Below, one piece after another: positions 17,663 through 24,908 of a stretch of DNA of 64,000 nt. Source of the DNA: Pedobacter psychroterrae (GTDB taxonomy: Bacteria > Bacteroidota > Bacteroidia > Sphingobacteriales > Sphingobacteriaceae); the NCBI RefSeq assembly GCF_004331695.1, contig NZ_SJSL01000006.1, positions 62,001 through 126,000 on the forward strand. The letters are read 5' to 3'. The notes below the pieces were generated by a model. It worked only from the letters and a program-made list of their open reading frames with translations, did no database searches and was not told the DNA's origin. Every line of letters begins with the position of its first letter. Positions within the stretch are counted from its first letter, which is position 1. Both the position numbers and the translations under genes were made by a program.

Positions 17663-18282
17663 TTTATCCATTACCTTACTTAACATTGTCTAACCTATTC
17701 CTAATCCAAGCCCTCCCTCAAAAGGGTGCTTAAGTGCGGAATGGCTTGGTTTAGTCATACATCTTTGGGTAAACATCGATCAGTACTTTCCATTACCGAA
17801 ACTGCGGACAATTCGTTCTATCATTAAGCCTGTAGGTTTTGAACCAAGCCAGACGCAGGAAATAAGGTATTTCGCATTTGTAATCGGTGCATTAAGAATG
17901 CCAGATATTGCTCATTCATCTAGGATAGGCTTATCCTGGATTCACTCACTCTTACATATCTGTCATACATAAATGCTTTCCGAAAACTTCATTGCTCCAT
18001 GCTGACTTCCCGAACATTCAAAATCTGCACTCGCTTTGCTCAATTGATTTCAACTGTTACAGTCAGCGTTTTTATATGCTCACCTACGCGTCGGTGAAAA
18101 CTTCGCTTCGCTCGTGCCTTCGACATAGCACGAATCGCACTGCGTGCTTCTTTTCGTACATTTTCACCTCAATTCGCTTGGTTAGGTGAGCTACTTTTGA
18201 CTCTCGCTTCCTTCCTAAGAAAGGTCATTGGCTTGCGACTAGGCACTTAAGCCGAATTGCTAAATAATTATTATCTTGTAAC
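17663..18282. other. Gene-free 620-bp interval of nested inverted repeats
   Basis: I see no credible reading frame. Perfect inverted repeats present are GCTTAAGTGC (17728-17737) with GCACTTAAGC (18243-18252), TGGCTTGGTT (17742-17751) with AACCAAGCCA (17842-17851), and the large hairpin at 18079-18192. Structured DNA of this density could be recombination sites, an origin, or a structured RNA. Confidence 0.6.
18079..18192. repeat. 114-bp imperfect hairpin resembling an integron attC site
   Basis: GCTCACCTA (18079-18087) pairs with TAGGTGAGC (18184-18192). Inside it GGTGAAAA (18094-18101) pairs with TTTTCACC (18162-18169), and TCGTGC (18113-18118) pairs with GCACGA (18129-18134). The right arm contains GTTAGGT, which fits the GTTRRRY core of attC sites; the left arm fits RYYYAAC only partly. 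No integron integrase is present in the window. Confidence 0.4.
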
Positions 18283-18729
18283 ATGAAGATAAAGCCGACC
18301 ATTGCACTAATTTTGCTGACTACTTCGTTACTTACACAAGGCTGTGATTATTCCGAAGATGTCGCTCAGGAAATTAAAGACACTACTTTTCTAGATTCAA
18401 GAGGTAAAGAATATAAGTTTTTAGGACAGATTCCTGACAGCCTTCGTACAGAACAGCAAAATGTAACGATAAAAAAACTACTGCAAGTACATCGGGAGTA
18501 TTTTAAAGTGGAAAATAACAGATTTGTCCTGAAGCTTTCAAAACAGGAGTTTTTCACAAAAGGACTTTCTGATTATGACTACAACGTTACGTTGCAAGAA
18601 ATTGACGGTAATAATAAGTATGTCGACGAATATGGACTTGATGCTGATTCATTGAATCAAGAGATGATAAAAACAATAGACAGTAGCTTAAAACGCCCGA
18701 ACATTGCTTTTCCGAATAATGCGAAATAA
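18283..18729 (+). CDS. Hypothetical lipoprotein, 148 aa
   Basis: A lipoprotein signal peptide with LTQGC lipobox places lipid-modified Cys21 at the start of the mature chain. The mature part is hydrophilic and helical (TIKKLLQVHREYFKVENNRF). Family not recognised. It starts 30 bp after the inverted-repeat interval and is a single-gene unit on the island. Confidence 0.6.
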   Translation: MKIKPTIALILLTTSLLTQGCDYSEDVAQEIKDTTFLDSRGKEYKFLGQIPDSLRTEQQNVTIKKLLQVHREYFKVENNRFVLKLSKQEFFTKGLSDYDYNVTLQEIDGNNKYVDEYGLDADSLNQEMIKTIDSSLKRPNIAFPNNAK

Positions 18730-18906
18730 TTAGTGATACCAAGTCTTTTGGCAAGCCTTAGCAAGCAGCCATCCTACGGATTCTATCTGCTTACATTTTA
18801 ATAGAAATTCGCAAGGTATGGTGAGCTATAGAAGTATTTATTACAATGATTATGCTGTATAATACTTAGATTGCATGTTCATGTTAACCTACAAAACCAT
18901 TACAAT

Positions 18907-19272
18907 ATGAGAATGATCTTAACAATACTGTTTATTACGGTATTTTCAATTTCAAGTTTTTCACAGACAGTGGAAAGCACTAACACCACTTCTCAAGCAA
19001 AAGAAAAAGTTCATTCTTATGCATATATCTTGATTAAAGGGAAGGTATTCTCTAAGAAGCTAAAGGTGTCAGTTGACTTTGGGGACACCCCAGAACAATT
19101 GAAGGCTGGTGAGGAATATTCTCAAAAGCTAACTGATAAGAAGTCATACGCTGCTATTTTAAATTACATGGTTGAGAACCAATTCGAACTTGTGTCTACA
19201 TTAGATTATACTAATACTGATGGAGGGTCGGGCGGAACCTCCGGTATTGTATTCATTATGAGAAGGAAATAA
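18907..19272 (+). CDS. Hypothetical exported protein, 121 aa
   Basis: The start chosen is the ATG at 18907, which puts a clean signal peptide (MRMILTILFITVFSISSFSQ) first; an in-frame ATG 36 bases upstream would bury it. The mature part (AYILIKGKVFSKKLKVSVDF, AILNYMVENQFELVSTLDY, ending GIVFIMRRK) resembles small secreted Bacteroidota proteins of unknown role. A terminator follows at 19365-19417. Confidence 0.6.
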   Translation: MRMILTILFITVFSISSFSQTVESTNTTSQAKEKVHSYAYILIKGKVFSKKLKVSVDFGDTPEQLKAGEEYSQKLTDKKSYAAILNYMVENQFELVSTLDYTNTDGGSGGTSGIVFIMRRK

Positions 19273-19364
19273 TATCAACCACACCATCTATTTATTTCGT
19301 CGTTTTTTTACATAAAAATTAAACATTTATCTAAATATCAGCGTTTTTGATGTCAGAAAAAGTT

Positions 19365-19417
19365 AGGACAGTAAATTTGAAGGGGTTAGATACTACTAAA
19401 TCACTGTCCTTTTTTTA
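19365..19417 (+). terminator. Hairpin terminator with long loop
   Basis: AGGACAGT (19365-19372) pairs perfectly with ACTGTCCT (19403-19410) and is followed by seven T residues. The loop is 30 bases. Confidence 0.6.
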
Positions 19418-19553
19418 TCTCATCCTTTACAAAAATATCAATACAACTTTTTTAGCACTCAGCTAGTCTTGACCAGCCTGGCTTCGATTCGTAATGTGAT
19501 TCTCTGAGAACATTAGTGTTTATTTGTATATTACAGGGTCTAAATTGCTCAAA

Positions 19554-19877
19554 ATGAAAAGAACACTAACAATAATTGCCGTGTTGATTCCAACACTGGC
19601 TTTCTCTCAAACTGCATCTTTTGACTCAGGAGGTCTCATACGAGGAGTAATTACATTTGCAGTGATGATTTTAATTTTTCTCCTGTTAAGGGAAGTTGTT
19701 ATGTGGTATTGGAAGATTAATACGATAATTGACAACCAAGCCCAGCAAATCAGAACTCAGCAGGAGACAAACAATTTGCTGAGTGAACAAATCACATTGA
19801 TGAAAGGGCATTACAAGGCTAACCATACTGAAGATGGAACCACCGATACTATCAATCTAAGCAAATCCGAGGATTAA
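19554..19877 (+). CDS. Hypothetical membrane protein with coiled coil, 107 aa
   Basis: From the ATG at 19554: a signal peptide or first membrane segment (MKRTLTIIAVLIPTLAFSQ), a second hydrophobic segment (GVITFAVMILIFLLLREVV, about 30-48), then a glutamine-rich coiled coil (INTIIDNQAQQIRTQQETNN) and a polar tail. It is the first of three closely packed genes: the next start is 4 bp after the stop, and the third overlaps the second. No family recognised. Confidence 0.6.
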   Translation: MKRTLTIIAVLIPTLAFSQTASFDSGGLIRGVITFAVMILIFLLLREVVMWYWKINTIIDNQAQQIRTQQETNNLLSEQITLMKGHYKANHTEDGTTDTINLSKSED

Positions 19878-19881
19878 TAAC

Positions 19882-20067
19882 ATGAATACGGTATCTGGTG
19901 CCTTAATTGGTGAAGTGCTCGGCTTTATTTCAGCATTCGGATTAATAAGAACAAATGCTAAGAAAAGTCAATGGGGAATGCTGTTACCTATTATTGCACC
20001 TATAACAACAATAATCGGTGCTGTATCGGGTGGTAAAATCGGACAACATCGAATTACTAACCAATGA
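19882..20067 (+). CDS. Small membrane protein, 61 aa
   Basis: Two glycine-rich hydrophobic stretches (SGALIGEVLGFISAFGLI and MLLPIIAPITTIIGAVSGG) flank a basic loop. This GxxxG-rich layout is seen in many small integral membrane proteins. Its stop overlaps the following start (ATGA). Function unknown. Confidence 0.5.
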   Translation: MNTVSGALIGEVLGFISAFGLIRTNAKKSQWGMLLPIIAPITTIIGAVSGGKIGQHRITNQ

Positions 20068-20432
20068 TAATGACCAGAGAGACATTTATAAAAGCCCTTC
20101 AAATCAATTTAGAACCGTATATTGACATCATTACCGAGAAAAAAGAAAGTATTGGGACATCCTACGTTGTTAAGATTGATGATAGAAAACATAACAGTGG
20201 GGTTACACCAATCGAAGAGACGGAATATTTTTCAACTTCATATGAAATCCAACTTAAAGTAGGTGTCGATAAGCAGGAGTTTATGCAATCTGTGATAGTA
20301 TACGCAAAAGAAAAAGTTACCGAAGATATATTTGATATTTGGGTGAATGCTTATGGTGATGATATTGATATGAAAGCATCCCTTATTACTATCAACGATG
20401 ATTTTGACGATAGTGAATATCGGGACATATAG
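20064..20432 (+). CDS. Hypothetical protein, 122 aa
   Basis: An acidic soluble protein translationally coupled to the preceding membrane protein through an ATGA overlap; a second ATG two codons later is an alternative start. It has alternating strands and helices (YFSTSYEIQLKVGVDKQEFM, FDIWVNAYGDDIDMKASL). No family recognised. The coupling suggests the three genes 19554-20432 act together. Confidence 0.6.
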   Translation: MIMTRETFIKALQINLEPYIDIITEKKESIGTSYVVKIDDRKHNSGVTPIEETEYFSTSYEIQLKVGVDKQEFMQSVIVYAKEKVTEDIFDIWVNAYGDDIDMKASLITINDDFDDSEYRDI

Positions 20433-20566
20433 TAGAATTTGATGAGCTTAATCATTGCCTAAATCCATAACGAATAATCTAATTTACATTTAGCTAGCTT
20501 ATTAGCCTGGCTTCACTTGCAAAGTCGTTATTTCGAGTGCAACTCTTGATGTAAGTTTATTTCTCC

Positions 20567-21067
20567 TTACCTAGATTTTTTCTCGCTCAGAGTGGTGATC
20601 TCAACTACACAAACCTCGGCTCTAGTTAGGTAAGGAATACTTAAAGGCTGAACTACATTGATTCTCGACACATAATTCTCATCAATCATTTGTTGGTCGT
20701 CCTTAACTAGTTTGCCATCTAATAAATATAGTATTGACGAATCTTGTCCGCTTACATACTTCTCTTTTAACTGTTTTACAGTTATAAAAGAATACTTTCG
20801 GGATGGTGACATCTTTATGAATACTTTGCTTGATCCATTCCCCTTATCAATATTTATTGAAATGATGTCCTTAGGATTAATCGCACCTATTAAATTTCCT
20901 TTAACCAGCACGCTATCAATATAGTATTCCGGGTGATTATCTATAATTTGTTCATTATTATCTGACGTGTAAGTAACCTTGACGTTACTGCTTACAACCT
21001 GCCCTTGAAGTTCGACTGAATAGAGAATTAAAGAGCAAAGTCCAACAAATAGTAATTTTTGATTCAT
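20567..21067 (-). CDS. Hypothetical exported protein, TonB plug-like fragment, 166 aa
   Basis: A signal peptide (MNQKLLFVGLCSLILYSVELQGQ) precedes a mature region that partly recalls the plug region of TonB-dependent receptors (SSILYLLDGKLV, ENYVSRINVVQPLSIPYL), without a barrel. This resemblance is weak. It is the only intact island gene on the reverse strand. Confidence 0.55.
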   Translation of the reverse strand: MNQKLLFVGLCSLILYSVELQGQVVSSNVKVTYTSDNNEQIIDNHPEYYIDSVLVKGNLIGAINPKDIISINIDKGNGSSKVFIKMSPSRKYSFITVKQLKEKYVSGQDSSILYLLDGKLVKDDQQMIDENYVSRINVVQPLSIPYLTRAEVCVVEITTLSEKKSR

Positions 21068-21200
21068 GATCTTAAGTGTTTAGGATACTGTAAGTTAAAC
21101 AATTATAGCGACAAAATCCATATTGATATATTAATTATCACACGAAGTTAAGCTTGTCCCCTCAACAAGTGTCAAGAAATTCCCCCTTAAACGCTCATTA

Positions 21201-21226
21201 CAACGCACCACCCATTTAATGCGTTG
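21201..21226. other. Stem-loop upstream of the RadC-like gene
   Basis: CAACGCA (21201-21207) pairs with TGCGTTG (21220-21226) across 12 bases. There is no T run after it on either strand, so it is not an evident terminator; it may belong to the island's family of structured intergenic repeats. Confidence 0.35.
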
Positions 21227-21285
21227 CTTCTTGCACATAGATTGAGTTGAAAGCTTGGTTGGGTTCTATAATTAATTTAATCATT

Positions 21286-21741
21286 ATGGAACAAAACTTA
21301 AACAAAGTGGCTGAGATCGAACTGACCTACAAGCCAAATTACAGAATTACTGACAGACCAAAAATAAGCAGTTCTAAAGAGACTTATCAACTTTTGATGA
21401 ACTACTGGGAGGTTGGGAGATTGGAGTTTTTAGAAGAGTTTAAAATCATCCTGCTAAATCGAAGGAATCGTACTCTTGGAATAATTAATCTTTCGATGGG
21501 TGGATTTGCAGGAGTTGTCGTGGATTCTAAAGTGATATTTGCTGCTGCATTGACTGCCTGTGCTTCAGGAATTGTGCTAGCACATAACCATCCGAGTGGG
21601 GAGGTTGAGCCGAGCCATCAAGATATAGAGCTTACTAAAAGATTGGTTGCAGGTGGTAAGATTTTAGATATTGCTGTACTTGATCATTTGATAATAAGTA
21701 ATGATAGGTATTATAGTTTTTCTGATGTTGGATTGCTGTAA
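21286..21741 (+). CDS. RadC-like JAB domain protein
   Basis: 151 aa from the ATG at 21286. The JAMM/JAB metal-binding signature is present: a glutamate near FLEEFKIILLNRRNRTLGI and the AHNHPSGEVEPSHQD motif (about 106-120). It lacks the helix-hairpin-helix domain of full-length RadC, as is usual for the short RadC homologues found on Bacteroidota integrative elements. Biochemical role unsettled. It is the last gene before the right repeat and supports the mobile origin of the region. Confidence 0.88.
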   Translation: MEQNLNKVAEIELTYKPNYRITDRPKISSSKETYQLLMNYWEVGRLEFLEEFKIILLNRRNRTLGIINLSMGGFAGVVVDSKVIFAAALTACASGIVLAHNHPSGEVEPSHQDIELTKRLVAGGKILDIAVLDHLIISNDRYYSFSDVGLL

Positions 21742-21897
21742 ATCTCCAACATTATACAATGAGATGATTCATTGATAAGTGGCTACATTATATTACATTT
21801 GAATAAACAAGATTATTAACAACGCAGCTTTTGTTAATAAATACGCCTTTGCTGCACTTTAAACAAAGATAACAATGATAATTGCAGGTTACAAACA

Positions 21898-21919
21898 GCC
21901 GACAAAACAGCCGACAAAA
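21898..21919 (+). repeat. Paired GCCGACAAAA motifs near the right island end
   Basis: Two units of GCCGACAAAA, 12 bases start to start, resemble the GGCGACAAA pair at 15768-15788 and have the same orientation. They lie about 85 bp inside the right repeat. Confidence 0.45.
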
Positions 21920-21989
21920 TGAGTGAAATATGTGGATTTTAGGGTAAATTAAGGATGAAAAGAGATGCTAGACCGAAATGCAAAACGGT

Positions 21990-22088
21990 TCAAAAACTAG
22001 CCTCACCATCCCAAAAGGTCCTGCCATCTTCATTAAATTTATCCCAGCTATATTTAAAAGGTTCAGACTTTACTAACCAATGCTTCAT
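21990..22088 (-). pseudogene. Orphaned 5' fragment of the EVE-domain gene
   Basis: It starts with the same 28 codons as the intact EVE gene at 15713 and then runs into island sequence, stopping after 32 codons. A TAGCTTTG box lies 24 bases upstream of its start. It is the ancestral start region separated from the rest of the gene by the island. Confidence 0.8.
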
Positions 22089-22097
22089 TTTATCGTT
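22004..22097. repeat. Right 94-bp direct repeat (attR-like)
   Basis: Matches 15629-15722 at 93 of 94 positions; the difference (A here, G in the left copy) is silent in the EVE frame. Confidence 0.93.
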
Positions 22098-22111
22098 TCT
22101 TATTTTGATGT

Positions 22112-22119
22112 CAAAGCTA
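22112..22119 (-). promoter_or_regulatory. -7 box (TAGCTTTG), presumed ancestral EVE promoter
   Basis: On the reverse strand TAGCTTTG fits TAnnTTTG and lies outside the right repeat, in chromosomal DNA. It now points at the truncated 32-codon frame. Confidence 0.45.
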
Positions 22120-22139
22120 ATAAAACCTGAACACAATTG

Positions 22140-24764
22140 CTATCCACCAAACTTATTGACTCTGAATATAAACGACATCATAAAATACCTTCCAAGGCGA
22201 TTGACCCTCCTGTCCACAATCACATTGTCAAACACATCCCTGGTCACACCTGAGTTCTGGTCAAACAAATCAAAACCGTCCAGTCTTAATGTCCCCATAC
22301 CTCGTTTTAAGAATTTGTATTCCATAAATAACCTTAAAATAGCAGGATTATTTACAAATGAATTGTCAAATCCGGTATTGACTACCTTAGTAAAATCATA
22401 ACCGAGCGTGAGGTCCTCAAAAAAGTAATTTCTACCATTGATGCCATACTCAAACCGATTTGTGAGCCTGTCATCCAGACCGTCCTGAGAATATTGAACC
22501 TTGTTTTGCGCATAGGAGGTTTCAATTTCCAGATTAACTATATCCTCGAGGTCCAGTCTAAGCTCTACCTCTTGTCGCCAGCCAGCGATGTTCGCCGTAT
22601 TTCGCTCATTATTGATAAATGTTACTTCGTTATTTAACCGGCCTTCACCCTGAAGTTCCAGGGTAAACTTCCGGTCAAAGAAAGGTCTTGCCACACTGTA
22701 TTTACCAAACGCAGCACGAAAGCCATCTGTATTCGTATAACTCGTCACCTGGTTTACGGTATTTGGTATCAAAACCTTAGTGGTAACAATCTTATTTTCC
22801 GTCTGGTTATATGAGGCCTCAAGGGTCAGCATCTGCCCTTTGTCCCAATCGCTTCTTTTATACTGGGCATTAACACTGTGGATAAACTCTGGATTCAAAT
22901 CCGGATTACCTGTCACCACGTTTTGCAAATTGGAGTTATCAGAAATAGGCTGCAACTGGAAAAAGTTGGGCTGATTATTTCTGCCCCAATAGTTTACATC
23001 AAATTGCTCCTGTTTGGTAAACTTGTATACGAACCTTGCAGAGGGGATAACGTTGAAGTTTTTTTGCTCTGTACTGATGTCCTTGCTCACATTCTGCCCC
23101 TTTAACACGGTGGGTTGTGCATTTATACCCAGCGTGTAATTATATTTTTCATCAATGAACCGGTAATTCAAACCCAGTTTATTCGTAATAAACTGGTAAT
23201 TGAAATTATTGCTCAGATCAGGATTGAACACTTCCGTCCCGCCTATAACATCACGGGTATCTTTGTTATTGGTAGTTGCTGACCTGCTCCAGTTATAATT
23301 GACTTCCAAAAAAGTCTTTGCCCAAATAGGCTCCATATATGAACCGCCGGCATTGGTACTGAAATTATTATTGTTCTGGTCTGCAAGCTGATTCTGGAAT
23401 CTTACAGAATCCAGACCTCCTTCAGTAATCACATAATCGTTAGATACATCTCTTAAATTTTCTCCCTCTGAATAATTAACACTACCCCAGAAATTAAAAT
23501 TCCTACCCTTTTTGGCTAGCTTATGGTTAAAGAACACACTGGTGCGGGCATTCAAATTCCGGTCGTTGTTAATGTTATTGCTGATCCTGTTGGTGACTAG
23601 GTCCTGCTGCACAATATTGGAAACACCACCATATAAACCTTCGTTCGTGCTGTAGGAGAAGTTTGGAGAGATCTTCAGAAAGTTCATGCTATCGGGCTTC
23701 AGCTCAAGGTTTCCCCAAAAATCATGGCCAAAACGGGTACTCTGATTGTCGTTCCTTGAATCTTCAAATCTTGTAAATTCCTGCAGGAAGTTTTGAGTAT
23801 AAGCACTGCTGACCGTATTGTTTTTGGTATTGTTAAAGTTGTATCCTCCGTCTGCAGACACTTTCGGATTCCATTCATTCTTATAGTTGACACTTCCCGC
23901 ATTCCTGGTGGTGATCCCGTCTCCTCCCCCGCCCCTGAGGTTGGCATTGTTTACCGTTCCGTCAAATGACACCATACGTTCACCTTTCATACTGTTGGCG
24001 CGTACACTTGTATTGTACCGTTCCGAATTTCCCAGCCCCCCTGAAGCCCGTGCAAAATAGCCTTTCTTTTTGTCCGGCTGAATGGTGAGGTTGAGCACCT
24101 TCTCAGGTTCTCCCGTTTTTATCCCTGTCAGCTTTGCCTGTTCTCCATAATCATCAATTATCTGGAGATTTTGGATGATGTCTGCCGGAAGGTTTTTTAT
24201 TGCAGTTGCGACATCCGTACCGAAAAAATCCTTTCCATTTACCCTTATTTTAGTCACCGGCTTACCTTGATTGGTGACATTGCCATCTTTATCTACCTTT
24301 ATACCGGGTAACTTTTTCAATATCTCATCTACAGCATCTCCTTCCCTAACGGGAAAAGATGCAGCGTTGAAACTGACAGTATCTTCCATCACCCTAACCG
24401 GTGGAACACCGGATATGGTAACCTGGTCTAATGTATTGGCAATCAATTTTAGTTTGATATCTGGAGCGGTGAACGTTGTTCCCTCTGTGATGTTGTACTG
24501 CTTTATAAATGCCTGAAAACCTACGAACGCTGCTGATAGCGTAAATTGACGCGATTTCACCTTATTAAAATTGAAAGCCCCATCTGCACTGGCCGACATC
24601 GCGAGGCTGTCTGTTGTCCAGCTTATTCTGACGACCGCACCTGGCAAGGGCAGGCCTGCTGTGTCAAGTACTTTCCCCTTTACTACATAGTTTTGCGCTT
24701 TGCTGGAAAACGCAATACCCGTAAGCAACAGTATTACAAGAATTGGTTTGAATAAAAGATTCAT
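22140..24764 (-). CDS. TonB-receptor-like outer-membrane beta-barrel protein
   Basis: 874 aa. A signal peptide (about 1-23, ending SKAQ) is followed by a carboxypeptidase-like regulatory domain (VVKGKVLDTAGLPLPGAVV, about 26-110), a plug-like region (VDEILKKLPGIKVDKDGNV, VRVNGKDFF-like segment around 170) and an extended beta-barrel. It belongs to the Bacteroidota outer-membrane barrel group that has a plug but lacks the SusC signature. Its neighbour upstream is a DUF5117-type metalloprotease; the pair may act on peptides or surface proteins, but a terminator separates them. Substrate unknown. Confidence 0.85.
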   Translation of the reverse strand: MNLLFKPILVILLLTGIAFSSKAQNYVVKGKVLDTAGLPLPGAVVRISWTTDSLAMSASADGAFNFNKVKSRQFTLSAAFVGFQAFIKQYNITEGTTFTAPDIKLKLIANTLDQVTISGVPPVRVMEDTVSFNAASFPVREGDAVDEILKKLPGIKVDKDGNVTNQGKPVTKIRVNGKDFFGTDVATAIKNLPADIIQNLQIIDDYGEQAKLTGIKTGEPEKVLNLTIQPDKKKGYFARASGGLGNSERYNTSVRANSMKGERMVSFDGTVNNANLRGGGGDGITTRNAGSVNYKNEWNPKVSADGGYNFNNTKNNTVSSAYTQNFLQEFTRFEDSRNDNQSTRFGHDFWGNLELKPDSMNFLKISPNFSYSTNEGLYGGVSNIVQQDLVTNRISNNINNDRNLNARTSVFFNHKLAKKGRNFNFWGSVNYSEGENLRDVSNDYVITEGGLDSVRFQNQLADQNNNNFSTNAGGSYMEPIWAKTFLEVNYNWSRSATTNNKDTRDVIGGTEVFNPDLSNNFNYQFITNKLGLNYRFIDEKYNYTLGINAQPTVLKGQNVSKDISTEQKNFNVIPSARFVYKFTKQEQFDVNYWGRNNQPNFFQLQPISDNSNLQNVVTGNPDLNPEFIHSVNAQYKRSDWDKGQMLTLEASYNQTENKIVTTKVLIPNTVNQVTSYTNTDGFRAAFGKYSVARPFFDRKFTLELQGEGRLNNEVTFINNERNTANIAGWRQEVELRLDLEDIVNLEIETSYAQNKVQYSQDGLDDRLTNRFEYGINGRNYFFEDLTLGYDFTKVVNTGFDNSFVNNPAILRLFMEYKFLKRGMGTLRLDGFDLFDQNSGVTRDVFDNVIVDRRVNRLGRYFMMSFIFRVNKFGG

Positions 24765-24857
24765 TGAGTTTTTTGTGTGTGCAGGTAAAAATACAACATG
24801 CTTATAGAAAGAATTTTAGCGTAATTAATATGTTACAATAGACACCAAAAGTATTCA

Positions 24858-24886
24858 TAAAAAAAGGCAGCCCATTGGACTGCCTT
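24858..24886 (-). terminator. Rho-independent terminator of the metalloprotease gene
   Basis: Read on the reverse strand, AAGGCAG pairs with CTGCCTT around a 9-base loop, then T residues follow. It lies just after the metalloprotease stop. Confidence 0.75.
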
Positions 24887-24908
24887 CTTATCTATAAAGC
24901 AATATTGA

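Larger units (their letters stand above)
15629..22097. mobile_element. Genomic island bounded by 94-bp direct repeats in the EVE gene
   Basis: The two 94-bp repeats differ at one base, silent in the EVE reading frame. Between them lie a truncated integrase next to the left repeat, decayed gene ends, about eight small orphan genes and a RadC-like gene next to the right end. The DNA is visibly more A/T-rich and less densely coding than the flanks. The pattern fits a tyrosine-recombinase element that carried a copy of the 5' end of its target gene and so restored it on integration. The full integrase and any conjugation genes are missing, so the element is probably immobile now or was mobilised in trans. 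Confidence 0.8.

Noticed and set aside
20567..21067. Exported island protein as a true TonB receptor
   Set aside because: Only a short plug-like segment is suggested; there is no beta-barrel and no TonB box.
15629..22097. Island as an integron
   Set aside because: One attC-like structure only, no IntI gene; direct repeats in the EVE gene point to a tyrosine-recombinase island instead.
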